A stretch of 64,000 bases of DNA from Gammaproteobacteria bacterium (GCA_024638505.1 JAHEKE010000003.1:1-64000); one strand, 5' to 3'. Counted from the stretch's first letter, positions 51,601 to 61,375 are shown. Numbers and translations are program-made. The notes: a model not told the origin generated them from the sequence alone.

Positions 51601-52674
51601 ATGTTGGCAAACAACAATAAAGGGTGGCTGGTCGCTGGGTTGGTGGTTCTAGGCGCTGTGGGAGCAGTAGGATGGGCCATGTATTACCTGGAGAAACAGG
51701 AGCACGAGGTCAACGCTGCACGGCTGGCGCGAGCAGTTGAACTCGAAGCTCGCGCTGAGCAAGCGTCCACGGTAGAAAATTTGGGCAACGTCGATCAGGG
51801 GAAAGTTGAAGAAATGGAAATGCAGCGCACTGAGCTTATGCGCGAACGTGACATGCTGCAGGATCGCTTGTCCGCTACCGAAGCGGAGCGGTCTCGCCTC
51901 GCCTTGGAGCGGGAGACTCTGAGCGGAAACTTGAAACTGATTAAAGATGAGCACGACCAGCTCAAACAAGAACTTGGGACTATGGCGGTAGCTAGAAAGC
52001 AGCTGCGATCTGACCTGGAGGACGCGCAAGAAGCACTTGATCGGGTGACGGCGGAATTGAGTGAGAAGATTCAGGCGCGCGAGCAGATGCTTTCTGAAAC
52101 GACCAACACAGTGGAAAGCATCAACGCGCAGCTGTTAACGGCGAGCGGAAAAATCGACAATCTAGAGCAGGAGCGTCAGCAGATACGGGCACGGTTCGCT
52201 GAACTGCGACAGCGGCTGGAATCTGACCTGCAGTCTAAAGATGTGGAAATCGAGCAGCTCAAGGGTGACATGACGCTAATTCGATTGGCCTCTGATATCC
52301 TGTTTGATCCGGGGTCTGTCGCGCTGAAAGACGCCGGCCGCAAGGCTTTGGCGCTGATTGCAGTGACGCTGAATGAGTTTCCGGATCGTCAAATCAGCCT
52401 GGAGGGACATACAGATTCCGTACCGATTTCCGAGAGCCTGCAGGAGATTTACGAGACTAACTGGGAGCTGTCGACCGCCCGTGCTGCACGTGCGGCGCGC
52501 TTTCTTCAGGCACAGGGTGTCACACCGGAGAGAATCCGCGCTGTGGGCTACGGCCCTTATCGACCCGTTGCCGATAACGAGGATCCCACAACCCGCGCCC
52601 TTAACCGCAGGCTGGAGATAATGCTGTTACCCGCCGCTCAGGAGGTGCAGGTGTACGAAGTCAGCAGCAATTGA
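51601..52674 (+). CDS. OmpA-family envelope protein with long coiled coil
   Basis: A 357-residue protein with an N-terminal transmembrane anchor (WLVAGLVVLGAVGAVGWAMY), about 180 residues of coiled coil, and a C-terminal OmpA-like peptidoglycan-binding domain (LASDILFDPGSVALKDAGRK, LEGHTDSVPISESLQEIYET, with the conserved NRRLEI end). It resembles MotB or YiaD-like proteins anchored in the inner membrane. The ATG at 51601 is preferred because AGGTGA stands 6 nt before it; an earlier GTG at 51583 is in frame. Confidence 0.9.
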   Translation: MLANNNKGWLVAGLVVLGAVGAVGWAMYYLEKQEHEVNAARLARAVELEARAEQASTVENLGNVDQGKVEEMEMQRTELMRERDMLQDRLSATEAERSRLALERETLSGNLKLIKDEHDQLKQELGTMAVARKQLRSDLEDAQEALDRVTAELSEKIQAREQMLSETTNTVESINAQLLTASGKIDNLEQERQQIRARFAELRQRLESDLQSKDVEIEQLKGDMTLIRLASDILFDPGSVALKDAGRKALALIAVTLNEFPDRQISLEGHTDSVPISESLQEIYETNWELSTARAARAARFLQAQGVTPERIRAVGYGPYRPVADNEDPTTRALNRRLEIMLLPAAQEVQVYEVSSN

Positions 52675-52695
52675 GTAGTGCCCTGAACGCCAACG

Positions 52696-53544
52696 TCATG
52701 CTTGATTGATTCGCTCAACCGTGATGCGGGTACTGAGCGCTTGTAATCTTTCAGCGACAGAATCCAATTCTGTCCGCTGCGCATAAAGCGCTAAACTCAG
52801 CACACCGGCTTTGGCTCCGCAGTGTAACTGCACGGCAGGCTCATCTTTTAAGTTGCAGTACAGGTAGACGCGTATGCGAGTGTTGGAGGAGATGCGATCA
52901 AGAGCAAATCGATCGACCATCTCCTGCACGCTGATCTGACCCGGAGCCGTAGCGAGATCCTGACCGGCGGCGCCGTAGGTCAGTAAGCACGACTCGAAAA
53001 AGGGGGCCAGCATTCTCGTCACCAGCCCGGCTGCACCCATGGCGATGGCTATCAGCGGCGTATTCGCCCTCGCCATAAGCTCAAGCATCGGCAGAGCATC
53101 GCTTACCCGCTCGGCGAATCCAACCAGTTTGACCGCATCGGCCTGAGAACGCATATGCTGATACTGGGTCCATGCATTGGTGACCATAGAATCATAATAA
53201 TGTCGCGATATGATCACCCTGGTATACGGCCCTCTGTTTGGCAAAGAGTCTATGCTGTCCCACTCTACGTCAATGTAGGCGCAATTGAGTTCACTGGCGC
53301 GGGCCAATATTGCCAGGCGATCACGTTCGCTGCCGGTGTAACGGCCGCCTTCACGGCGTGGCCGGCAGGTTACTATCAGTGGGCAGGGTGAGGACTCAAT
53401 GATGCGCTCGAGATCGAATTCCTCCATCAGGTCGAGCCTTATTTCAGCCAAACCAATGTAACCAGTCAGCTCGTTTAAGACGGTCAGAGTCGCTGCGGTA
53501 TCCTGCATGCCAAGAGCAACAGCGATGCGGTTGGGACGTTGCAT
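52696..53544 (-). CDS. Type I 3-dehydroquinate dehydratase-like protein
   Basis: A 282-residue TIM-barrel protein with the Schiff-base dehydroquinase layout: EIRLDLM, TCRPRREGG, ISRHYYDS (catalytic His), AVKLVGFA (Schiff-base Lys) and MGAAGLVTRMLAPFFESCLL with TAPGQIS. Type I enzymes are about 230-250 residues; about 40-60 extra C-terminal residues (TRIRVYLYCNLKDEPAVQLH) lie beyond the barrel. It may act in the shikimate pathway or quinate breakdown. It is not in an aro operon. Confidence 0.85.
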   Translation of the reverse strand: MQRPNRIAVALGMQDTAATLTVLNELTGYIGLAEIRLDLMEEFDLERIIESSPCPLIVTCRPRREGGRYTGSERDRLAILARASELNCAYIDVEWDSIDSLPNRGPYTRVIISRHYYDSMVTNAWTQYQHMRSQADAVKLVGFAERVSDALPMLELMARANTPLIAIAMGAAGLVTRMLAPFFESCLLTYGAAGQDLATAPGQISVQEMVDRFALDRISSNTRIRVYLYCNLKDEPAVQLHCGAKAGVLSLALYAQRTELDSVAERLQALSTRITVERINQA

Positions 53545-54004
53545 GATCGAAGGTGATAATCCGTCGGTTGAAATAGACTCGGAGCTGTTAGTGTTTTGTC
53601 AGCTGGAGTTTAGCAGAACTGTGGTGTGCCTGGACCTTGAGCGCGGTGCGGTATTCTTGGTGGTTGCCGACGGCTTGTGCCGCAGCGATCAGATTGATGG
53701 ATAACCTCTTGATATCGGCGGCGGTCACTTCCTTGATATCAAGCGGCCGGAGGTAATGCAAATGTTGTTTCGTTTCCTGCCCGAATCGGAGTGGCAGCGC
53801 TTTAACAGATTTACCAAGATCCGCATCCGCGGTGGAGAGTTAGATTATCCGCTGGAAGCCAACTTATGGCAGCTGTAAGTTTCTCCCGACTGGGTTGAAG
53901 CTGGCGCGATATCTATGGTTCGAAATCTGGCGGGTAGCCTAAATTCAGGCAGCACGCGGCAGGGTGATGCACGTTTTTGGTTGACCGTTAATGCACCCGG
54001 CTAG
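53543..54004 (+). pseudogene. Gene interrupted by two in-frame TAA codons
   Basis: One reading frame runs from an ATG at 53543 to a TAG at 54002-54004 and is broken only by TAA at 53702-53704 and 53876-53878. The three pieces read like one protein of about 150 residues (CQLEFSRTVVCLDLERGAVF; VMQMLFRFLPESEWQRFN; WVEAGAISMVRNLAGSLNSG). The frame is never lost, so point mutations to stop, not indels, seem responsible. No family is recognised. Its start overlaps that of the dehydroquinase on the other strand by two bases. The rest of the 616-nt gap up to 54160 shows no other gene. Confidence 0.45.
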
Positions 54005-54160
54005 AGTGAAAGCGCAGAGAGTTGAGTTACGATAATTTCATCTGGCGGTTTGCCCGACGTATCGAGGGTCACGCCCGCGCGTCGGGTAACTGATAACTCA
54101 GAAGGGGCTATGCTCAGCAGGCTGAGTGACGGGCCAAACCAAGCTTGGATGAGGCATCTG

Positions 54161-54511
54161 TCATTCGGGCACAGACAGGAATCGTCTCACAGCGGTCTGA
54201 CCCTCGGTTTGGCACCAGCCGCGAAACCCACCCAGTCCGCGGTTATCCCATTCGAGTTCAACCAGCGTTATGGCGCGCGTTCGGGCTGCATTCACCGTAT
54301 TTTCATCAATCGCGCCCCTCTTTACTATTCTTCTGACCTCGCGCTTAAATCCTTGCGTTACCGCATGCTGCGACAGACCGCAGTAACCGATTACCCCGAT
54401 ATCGTAGAAAACCTGTTCCAGCGGGTTTTCCGGTTTGGGACCGGCCATGGTTAAAGCGGTCGCAGCTAAACCCAAGAAGAATGTTATTAACTTCATTACG
54501 GTCGAAGTCAT
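54161..54511 (-). CDS. Small exported protein of unknown function
   Basis: A 116-residue protein with a signal peptide (MKLITFFLGLAATALTMAG) and three cysteines in the mature part (YCGLSQHAV, WCQTEG region). No family recognised. Its ATG overlaps the cupin stop (ATGA), so it is cotranslated with it. Confidence 0.7.
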   Translation of the reverse strand: MTSTVMKLITFFLGLAATALTMAGPKPENPLEQVFYDIGVIGYCGLSQHAVTQGFKREVRRIVKRGAIDENTVNAARTRAITLVELEWDNRGLGGFRGWCQTEGQTAVRRFLSVPE

Positions 54512-54852
54512 ATCTTAGCACCTGGCGACCAATCAATCGCCAGTAACAGACAACCCTCCTCCGTGCGGCTGCAGTGCCGTGTGCCTGCTTCGTAGATGAC
54601 GTAATTACCAGGCGTCAATACCGTGCCATCATCCTCAATCAGGCTGCCCTCCAGGATAATATATTCCTCGCGACGCTTGTGGGCATGTGTAATCGTTTTC
54701 GCACCCGGCTGCATTCGCATCATGTAGGAACCTTCGCGTGTTTCAGCATCGTAAGACAGCCTGAGCAGTGAGATTTCAGGCTGTAAGGGACCATCTAAAT
54801 CATAAGGTTCGAAGTCTGTGCTTCGCGTGCATACGATTTTTCTACTCGTCAT
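54508..54852 (-). CDS. Cupin-domain protein
   Basis: A 114-residue single cupin (beta-barrel) with the motif MRMQPGAKTITHAHKRREEY then GNYVIYEAGTRHCSRTEEGC. The conserved His residues could bind a metal, similar to ChrR-type anti-sigma or dioxygenase cupins. It is divergent from the trimethylamine monooxygenase gene, with 200 nt between. It may be a sensor for that cluster, but this is inference. Confidence 0.85.
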   Translation of the reverse strand: MTSRKIVCTRSTDFEPYDLDGPLQPEISLLRLSYDAETREGSYMMRMQPGAKTITHAHKRREEYIILEGSLIEDDGTVLTPGNYVIYEAGTRHCSRTEEGCLLLAIDWSPGAKI

Positions 54853-54901
54853 CTCGTTACCTGGGCGTTCGGCCAGTTTTCAGCGTGGGGGTTAAGTTAT
54901 C

Positions 54902-54952
54902 CTAAGCGGAATTAGGTTTAAACCCAGGCTTACGGTACCAAAAATATACCGA
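54902..54952. promoter_or_regulatory. Clustered palindromes upstream of tmm
   Basis: Three inverted repeats lie close together: CCTAA-N6-TTAGG (54902-54917), the 10-bp palindrome GGTTTAAACC (54916-54925) and CGGTA-N9-TACCG (54934-54952). They precede a TTGACA hexamer at 54968-54973 with a weak -10 (TAGTTT) after 17 nt. Together they look like an operator region for the monooxygenase operon. Confidence 0.4.
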
Positions 54953-55052
54953 TCGCTGTGTCCAGACTTGACACCGGGGAATCTGCGCTTTAGTTTCAAA
55001 AACATAACGATTCAAGCTCTAGTACCACCTGTAAATCTCTGGAGGAAGCTTC

Positions 55053-56396
55053 ATGTCAACTCGTGTTGCTGTTATCGGCGCGGGCCCGAGTGGTCTCGCA
55101 CAATTGCGTGCGTTTAAGTCGGCTGAGGAAAAGGGAGCCGACATTCCGGAAATTGTCTGCTATGAGCGTCAAGAGGATTGGGGCGGCATTTGGAACTACA
55201 CCTGGCGCACCGGAACAGATGAATACGGTGAGCCTGTGCACTGCAGTATGTACCGATACCTCTGGTCCAACGGACCAAAAGAATGCCTTGAATTTGCCGA
55301 CTATACTTTCGAACAGCATTTCGGAAAGCCCATTCCTTCTTATCCCCCGCGGGCCGTGTTGTTTGACTATATAAAAGGTCGAGTGGAAAAAAGCGACGTG
55401 CGTAAATGGTGCAAATTCCGCACCCCCGTGCGTTATGTCGAGTACTCTGACGACACCGGCAGGTTCACGGTTACGGTGGATGATCTGGTGGCAGACAATG
55501 TCAGCTCTGACGAGTTTGACTACGTGGTGGTAGCCAGTGGTCATTTCTCAACGCCGAACGTCCCTCAATTCGAAGGCTTCGAAACCTTCAACGGACGGGT
55601 AATGCACGCGCATGATTTTCGCGATGCGCTCGAGTTCAAAGGCAAGGATATTTTAATCATTGGCACCAGTTATTCGGCTGAGGACATCGGCTCACAATGT
55701 TACAAGTACGGCGCTAAGTCGATCACCTGCAGCCACCGTACTGCACCGATGGGATTTCACTGGCCGGAAAACTGGCAGGAAGTCCCGCTTCTGACCAGAG
55801 TGGAGGGTAAAACGGCTCACTTTAAAGACGGCACGACTCAAGATGTAGACGCCATTATTTTATGTACTGGATATCTGCATCATTTCCCGTTTCTACCAGA
55901 CGATTTGCGCCTAAAGACTGAAAATCGTTTATGGCCGCTGGACCTGTATAAAGGAGTATTCTGGGAAAACAATCCCAAGCTGATGTATCTTGGCATGCAG
56001 GATCAGTTTTACACATTCAATATGTTCGATGCTCAGGCCTGGCTTGCGCGCGACTATATGCTCGGGCGCTACACCCTGCCCTCCAAACATGAGATGACCA
56101 AGCACAGCAAGATCTGGCGCGCGCGTGAGGAAAAGCTTGAGGACGACGAGCAGATGATCTGGTTTCAAGGCGATTATGTGCAGGAGCTCATTGATGAAAC
56201 CGACTATCCAAGTTTTGATGTAGAAGGCGTCAACAAGACCTTCATGGAATGGGAACACCACAAGCATGAGGACATCATGGGATTCCGCAATAATGCTTAT
56301 AAGTCTCTGATGACCGGCAACATGCAGCCAAAACACCATACACCTTGGTTGCAGGCAATGGATGATTCAAAGGAAAGTTATTTGGACACAAAATAA
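55053..56396 (+). CDS. tmm: Trimethylamine monooxygenase (bacterial FMO)
   Basis: A 447-residue flavin monooxygenase that oxidises trimethylamine to its N-oxide and can also oxidise dimethyl sulfide. FAD motif GAGPSG (9-14), FMO fingerprint [11 protein letters not shown] (179-189), NADPH motif GTSYSAED (204-211) with Y207, the residue shown to be important in Methylophaga and Roseovarius enzymes, and typical [13 protein letters not shown] are present. GGAGG lies 8 nt before the ATG. The ABC importer genes follow on the same strand. Similarity to Tmm rather than other FMOs is clear by eye along the whole length. Confidence 0.93.
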   Translation: MSTRVAVIGAGPSGLAQLRAFKSAEEKGADIPEIVCYERQEDWGGIWNYTWRTGTDEYGEPVHCSMYRYLWSNGPKECLEFADYTFEQHFGKPIPSYPPRAVLFDYIKGRVEKSDVRKWCKFRTPVRYVEYSDDTGRFTVTVDDLVADNVSSDEFDYVVVASGHFSTPNVPQFEGFETFNGRVMHAHDFRDALEFKGKDILIIGTSYSAEDIGSQCYKYGAKSITCSHRTAPMGFHWPENWQEVPLLTRVEGKTAHFKDGTTQDVDAIILCTGYLHHFPFLPDDLRLKTENRLWPLDLYKGVFWENNPKLMYLGMQDQFYTFNMFDAQAWLARDYMLGRYTLPSKHEMTKHSKIWRAREEKLEDDEQMIWFQGDYVQELIDETDYPSFDVEGVNKTFMEWEHHKHEDIMGFRNNAYKSLMTGNMQPKHHTPWLQAMDDSKESYLDTK

Positions 56397-56436
56397 AATA
56401 CTGAGGCATCGTTACTCAAATCTGGAGGAACAAACA

Positions 56437-57732
56437 ATGGCTAAAACACCACCAGCAGTTTTTCAGCAGCGCTTCAGCCGCCGCAGATTTCTGGGCACCA
56501 CCATCGCCGGCATGGGAGCCGCGCTTACCGCCTCTATGCCGCGGATCAGCGTAGCCGACGCTAAGACCGTCAAAATCGGTATGAACATTCCGATGACGGG
56601 GGACTATGCTCCATGGGGATTACCCGGTCTCTATGGCTGCGAGATCATCGCCAACAACTTGAACGCCGCTGGCGGAGTCGAGATCGGGGGCGATAAATAT
56701 ATGATAGAGATGGCTTCTTATGATCACGGCTACGACACAGAAAAATCCGTGCAGGGATTCAAAAAGCTGGTTCTGGAAGATGATGTGAAGATGGTAATGA
56801 TGCTCGGTGGATCGACGGTAGCTTCCATCATTCCCTGGGCAATGCGTAAGAAAATGCTTACCACGACCCTGCTGCCGAGCGATATCACCCCGGATACGCC
56901 TTATTTAGTAGCCACCTGCGAATCGCATCCGCTCTACAACGTAACCGGGGTGGAGTGGCTGGCGGAAAAAAATCCTGATCTCAAAACTGCCGTGATCATC
57001 ACCACCAACGATATTGAATACGGTAAACAGTCGGCCGCCACTTACAAAGCAGCGTTTGAGGTGGCTGGAATCGATGTACTGGATACTAACTTCCACGGCT
57101 TTGATGTAGTTGATTTCGCTCCAATCGTGAGTTCGCTGTTGGCTAAGAAACCGGACATTTTCTGCATGGCCACCGACGTGTACACCACCCCCATCATTGA
57201 GCAGCTATTTCATCAGGGCTATGAGGGTAAAATCGTGTCCTGCACTTGTGACGGGTATCCTGATGTGATTGCCAAAACCAGTAAGGAGTTCGTTGAAGGC
57301 TTGGTATTCCAGTTTCCTGATTTTGATGACCCCAAGCTCGTCGGAGGTGACGTAAACTTCCCCGATCCCGGTGGTTTTGATGCGGCCTTCAACAAGGATC
57401 ATGCGGGCGAGTGGTCGGCCGTGGCTTGGGAGTATCCGTCCATATTGCTCAACTGGGTGGAATCAGCACAGGCTGCAGGCAGCATAGAGCCGACGGAGGT
57501 TCTGCAGGCGATGAAGTCTGATGAATCACCCGCTCACACCTTTGGACCCGGCAAGTGGTGGGGTGCAGCTCTGTGGGGTCTGGATAACGCGGTCATCGGT
57601 GACTGGCCGGTAGTGGCAATCAATGACGGGCGCGCCCGCATCCAGGAATTCCGCAGCGTATACAACTGGTGTGAAACCAATGTCGCCGAGCTGTCGAAAC
57701 AGATGAAGGATCTTGATTTGCGCGTCGCCTAG
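56437..57732 (+). CDS. Liv-type ABC transporter substrate-binding protein (Tat-exported)
   Basis: A 431-residue periplasmic binding protein of the branched-chain amino acid/amide family. A twin-arginine signal (SRRRFLGTTIAGMGAALTAS) precedes KIGMNIPMTGDYAPWGLPGL. The receptor fold continues with MVMMLGGSTVASIIPWAMRK. The ATG at 56437 has TGGAGGAA before it. Relatives bind amino acids, amides, urea or choline-type compounds; the position after tmm suggests a methylated amine or related osmolyte. A hairpin after the stop separates it from the permease genes. Confidence 0.9.
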   Translation: MAKTPPAVFQQRFSRRRFLGTTIAGMGAALTASMPRISVADAKTVKIGMNIPMTGDYAPWGLPGLYGCEIIANNLNAAGGVEIGGDKYMIEMASYDHGYDTEKSVQGFKKLVLEDDVKMVMMLGGSTVASIIPWAMRKKMLTTTLLPSDITPDTPYLVATCESHPLYNVTGVEWLAEKNPDLKTAVIITTNDIEYGKQSAATYKAAFEVAGIDVLDTNFHGFDVVDFAPIVSSLLAKKPDIFCMATDVYTTPIIEQLFHQGYEGKIVSCTCDGYPDVIAKTSKEFVEGLVFQFPDFDDPKLVGGDVNFPDPGGFDAAFNKDHAGEWSAVAWEYPSILLNWVESAQAAGSIEPTEVLQAMKSDESPAHTFGPGKWWGAALWGLDNAVIGDWPVVAINDGRARIQEFRSVYNWCETNVAELSKQMKDLDLRVA

Positions 57733-57761
57733 GTGGGCTCGGCAGTTCTGGATCTGCACGC

Positions 57762-57835
57762 AAAGGGGGGCTGCCCCCCCCTTTATCAGTATTGTTCGCG
57801 CGGATGAATCCGCGATACCGGTGCGCACGAACAAT
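57762..57835 (+). terminator. Two hairpins between binding protein and permease genes
   Basis: AAAGGGGGG (57762-57770) pairs with CCCCCCTTT (57776-57784), and behind it CGCGGAT-GA-ATCCGCG (57799-57814) sits inside ATTGTTCG...CGAACAAT (57791-57798 and 57828-57835). The first resembles a partial terminator or mRNA-stabilising hairpin. Such structures commonly make the binding protein more abundant than its permease. Confidence 0.5.
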
Positions 57836-57909
57836 TATACTACATGCAGCGGCAGCGATTCTTTGAACTGACATAAAAGCAACCGTAATCTTCCGGCGAG
57901 GTCGGGGCA

Positions 57910-58779
57910 TTGGAGCTTTTTCTCCAGTCAATCATCAACAGTTTTATCCAAGGTGGTTTTTTCGCCCTGTGGGCCGTAGGTCTGGTGCTGGTCTTCGGCG
58001 TTATGGGCGTGGTCAACTTTGCCCACGGAGAATTAGTCATGGTCGGCGCCTACACCATCTGGTTGCTGCACTCCCAGTACGGTATGGGTTACATCCCCGC
58101 CCTGGGCATGGCCATATTGCTAGTATTGTTAATCGGCCTGTTCATGGAGCGGTTTTTGTTCCGTCCCAAGCGGGAGGATCCACTGGGTGGCTTAATTAAC
58201 TCGATCGGCGTGTTGTTTATATTACAGGTGGCGGCGCTTATCGTAGGCGGCACCGGTCCGGCGAAACAGGTGGCTCCGCCTTTCTCCGGCACGCTGATCA
58301 TAGAAGAGATAGTGCGCGTTCCTTACCAAAGATTATTCAGCATTGCCGTTTGTATAGCGGCGCTGTCACTCCTTTGGTTTTTTTTAACCAAGACTAAACT
58401 TGGCTGGTCGCTGCGGGCGGTGGCGCTTGACCGCGAGGCCGCCGCCTTACAAGGCATCAACATCAATCGCACATCAATGATTGCCATCGGTGTGAGCGGC
58501 GCACTCGCAGGTCTGGCCGGGGCGCTGATGGCGCCTATCTCAAACATTTATCCGCACATGGGGCACAACGTCATTATCACCGCTTTTATCGTCACCATTG
58601 TCGGCGGTATCGGCAGTCTGCCGGGCGCGGTTTTTGCCTCCGTGCTGTATGCATTTCTGCACACCTTCATCACCGCATACTTCAGCGGAACCATTGCCAC
58701 AATGAGCGGATTGCTAATCATGGTTCTGGTGCTGATTGTCAAACCCACCGGAATTATGGGGAGACGGATCAGCGAGTAG
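57910..58779 (+). CDS. ABC transporter permease, LivH type
   Basis: A 289-residue membrane permease with about eight helices, the LivH signature FAHGELVMVGAYTIWLLHSQ and the EAA-like loop LRAVALDREAAALQGIN. Translation starts at TTG 57910 with GAGG 8 nt before. Second component of the importer downstream of tmm. Confidence 0.92.
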   Translation: MELFLQSIINSFIQGGFFALWAVGLVLVFGVMGVVNFAHGELVMVGAYTIWLLHSQYGMGYIPALGMAILLVLLIGLFMERFLFRPKREDPLGGLINSIGVLFILQVAALIVGGTGPAKQVAPPFSGTLIIEEIVRVPYQRLFSIAVCIAALSLLWFFLTKTKLGWSLRAVALDREAAALQGININRTSMIAIGVSGALAGLAGALMAPISNIYPHMGHNVIITAFIVTIVGGIGSLPGAVFASVLYAFLHTFITAYFSGTIATMSGLLIMVLVLIVKPTGIMGRRISE

Positions 58780-58784
58780 CTAGT

Positions 58785-59741
58785 ATGTCAAAGGCAGGTA
58801 TTTTACAAATCGCCGGGATTCTCGTGCTGCTACTGGCTCTACTGGTGTTGCCCAACTATCTCAAGTACCACCACCAGGATTTCATGATTTTTCTGTTCAT
58901 TAACATCCTGGTGGTCGTCAGCTATCGGCTGATGACGCTGACCGGCGAGTGGTCTTTGATTCATATCGTGATGATGGGTGTCGGCGCATACACCAGCGCA
59001 TTGCTGTCTAAGAACCTCGGCTTTCCTGTCTGGGTCTCCATGCCCATGGCGGGGGTGAGCGCGGGATTAATGGCAGCGCTGCTTTGTTTTCCGCTATTTC
59101 GCATGACCCAGTTTTATTTCTTAATCGGTTCGTTTGCCGTGGGTGAAGCCATTCGCTTGGCCTGGATTTTTTTCGTTTACCCTTTTGGCGGATCGAGCGG
59201 CGTTAGCAGCATCCCGCCGCCGGAATTGCTCGGCATAGATTTCATGGAGCCCATACCCTACTTCTACCTAGTGCTGTCCGTAGTGACCATCTGCCTAGTC
59301 ATTTTGTACCGTGTAGAAAATTCGAGATTTGGTTTGACTCTCCATGCGGTGCATTGGAAAGCGTCGCTGGCAGAATCTGTAGGCGTCAATACATGGAAGT
59401 ATCGTTCCCTTGCATTTATCGTTGCTTCACTTTTTGTTGGCATTGCCGGCGCGTTAAAAATTCACTACCTGGGCAATGTGACTCCTCACCAGTTTGGGGT
59501 GGGCACCATGGTGTTTGTTCTGATCTGGGTAATCGTTGGCGGTTACAACACTTTTTTTGGCCCCATATTGGGCGCGATTGTGCTGTCCGTGCTCGATGAA
59601 TCACTGCGCGATTTAGAAGAGTTTCGCCCGGCCATTTACGGGGTGATTCTCATTGCCGCCATCATGTTTATGCCCAAGGGTTTAGAGAGCGTGCCGTCAG
59701 GTATTCGTCAATGGTTTAGCCAGCGCAAATCGCCCGGATAG
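58785..59741 (+). CDS. ABC transporter permease, LivM type
   Basis: A 318-residue permease with LivM features: LMTLTGEWSLIHIVMMGVGA in place of the usual G(Q)xSLGH segment, and LTLHAVHWKASLAESVGVNTWKYR as the coupling loop. About ten hydrophobic segments. It follows LivH by 5 nt. Confidence 0.92.
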   Translation: MSKAGILQIAGILVLLLALLVLPNYLKYHHQDFMIFLFINILVVVSYRLMTLTGEWSLIHIVMMGVGAYTSALLSKNLGFPVWVSMPMAGVSAGLMAALLCFPLFRMTQFYFLIGSFAVGEAIRLAWIFFVYPFGGSSGVSSIPPPELLGIDFMEPIPYFYLVLSVVTICLVILYRVENSRFGLTLHAVHWKASLAESVGVNTWKYRSLAFIVASLFVGIAGALKIHYLGNVTPHQFGVGTMVFVLIWVIVGGYNTFFGPILGAIVLSVLDESLRDLEEFRPAIYGVILIAAIMFMPKGLESVPSGIRQWFSQRKSPG

Positions 59742-59746
59742 GTTAT

Positions 59747-60508
59747 ATGTCTTTACTCGAAGTGCAAAATGTGAGTAAGCATTTTGGTGGTTTAACCGCT
59801 TTGCATAACGTCACCTTCAGCGTTAAAGCAGGAGAAATTCGAGGTCTGATTGGGCCTAACGGCGCGGGAAAGAGCACTATGTTCAAAAATATCGCCGGTT
59901 TTTACAAACCCACGCAGGGCGATATATTGTTCGAGGGACGATCCATCGCAGGTCTTGCTCCACATGACATATCCAGTCTGGGAATCGTGAGGACATTTCA
60001 GGAAACAACTTTGTTTCAAGAACTGACGGTATTTGAGAACACCCTAGTCGGCTGTCATCTGCAGGCTGAGACCAACATTTTTTCAGCTGTGCTCGGACTG
60101 GATAAGGGAAAACAGAAGCGGGCGAGGGAAAAGTCAATGGAGGTCATGGAATTCATGGGGCTGATCGAGCGCAGGGATCAGCTCGCTGCCGAACTTCCGC
60201 TTGGTTCACAACGGACTTTAGCGATCGCCACTGCGCTGGCATCCGGTCCTAAACTCTTACTGATGGATGAACCGTTCGCAGGCATGAATCCGGAAGAGAC
60301 TAAGCAAATGATGAACTTAACGCAAAAAGTTAATGATTTTGGAGTCACGATTGTTCTGGTTGAGCACGATATGAAGGCGGTCATGGGTCTATGCGAATAC
60401 ATTACCGTGCTGAATTTCGGTACGCTGCTGGCCGAGGGCTCTCCCACTGAAATCCGGGAAGACGCAAGAGTTGTGAGCGCATATCTGGGTGGGGGACACC
60501 GGCACTGA
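59747..60508 (+). CDS. ABC transporter ATPase, LivG type
   Basis: A 253-residue ATPase with Walker A GPNGAGKST, Walker B LLLMDEP and the LivG start LEVQNVSKHFGGLTALHNV. The signature region reads LPLGSQRTLAIA instead of LSYGQQR, a mild deviation. Its stop overlaps the next start by one base. Confidence 0.94.
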   Translation: MSLLEVQNVSKHFGGLTALHNVTFSVKAGEIRGLIGPNGAGKSTMFKNIAGFYKPTQGDILFEGRSIAGLAPHDISSLGIVRTFQETTLFQELTVFENTLVGCHLQAETNIFSAVLGLDKGKQKRAREKSMEVMEFMGLIERRDQLAAELPLGSQRTLAIATALASGPKLLLMDEPFAGMNPEETKQMMNLTQKVNDFGVTIVLVEHDMKAVMGLCEYITVLNFGTLLAEGSPTEIREDARVVSAYLGGGHRH

Positions 60509-61215
60509 TGTTACTGGAACTGCAGAACGTACATGTGCATTACAATAAAATTGCGGCGCTGCAGGGTGTATCTATCCAGGTGGAAGAGGGAGATTTTATT
60601 ACCTTGATTGGATCGAACGGCGCTGGCAAGAGCACTACGTTACGCGCCATTTCTGGCTTGGAAAAGCCGAGTTCTGGGGAAATCAGTTTTAGAGATCAGG
60701 CTATACATCATCTAACCCCGGACCGTATTCTCAAATTGGGTATCGCCCAGGTGCCAGAAGGGCGGAGAATTTTCAAAGATCTTACAGTAGAGGAGAACCT
60801 GCAGCTTGGCGCGTTTACCAGAAGTGACAAGGTTGCCGTGAGGCGCGATCTGGACGCGGTGTTCGGTCACTTTCCCAGACTGCTGGAGCGGAGAAACCAG
60901 CTGGGTAGAACGCTGAGCGGGGGGGAACAACAGATGCTGTCTATCGGTCGAGCCCTGATGTCTGATCCAACACTGCTTTTGCTGGACGAGCCCTCGCTGG
61001 GCTTGGCACCAATAGTGGTGGAAGAAATCGCGAAAATCCTGTGCGACATCAACGGCAAAGGAGTGGCTATCGTTCTGGTTGAACAAAATGCGGATTTAGC
61101 TCTGGAACTTGCCCGGCATGGTTACGTGCTTGAAACAGGCAGCATCGCGTTGCAGGGGGATGCGGACAGTCTGGCACGCAACGAGCATGTAAAGACCGCA
61201 TACCTCGGCATTTAG
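60508..61215 (+). CDS. ABC transporter ATPase, LivF type
   Basis: A 235-residue ATPase with Walker A GSNGAGKST, signature LSGGEQQM and Walker B LLLLDEPSLGLAP. The LivF C terminus (VLETGSIALQGDADSLARNE) is complete. With the four preceding genes it forms a full importer. Confidence 0.94.
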   Translation: MLLELQNVHVHYNKIAALQGVSIQVEEGDFITLIGSNGAGKSTTLRAISGLEKPSSGEISFRDQAIHHLTPDRILKLGIAQVPEGRRIFKDLTVEENLQLGAFTRSDKVAVRRDLDAVFGHFPRLLERRNQLGRTLSGGEQQMLSIGRALMSDPTLLLLDEPSLGLAPIVVEEIAKILCDINGKGVAIVLVEQNADLALELARHGYVLETGSIALQGDADSLARNEHVKTAYLGI

Positions 61216-61375
61216 CTTCACCATCATCATGATGTTGCTTACCTGGTGGATGCGCCCGCGCGGTTTTGTTGCACTCGAGTTCAGCGTTTAAAGCCCACCT
61301 GCTCGTGCACTCTGGCAGCCGGTTTGGCAAGATGTTAGTTCATGCTATCGTGTGCTATCCACGGAGATCTAAATT

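Noticed and set aside
54050-54454. A 134-codon plus-strand frame opposite the small exported protein
   Set aside because: The minus-strand frame has a clear signal peptide and is coupled by ATGA to the cupin gene; the plus-strand translation has no such features.
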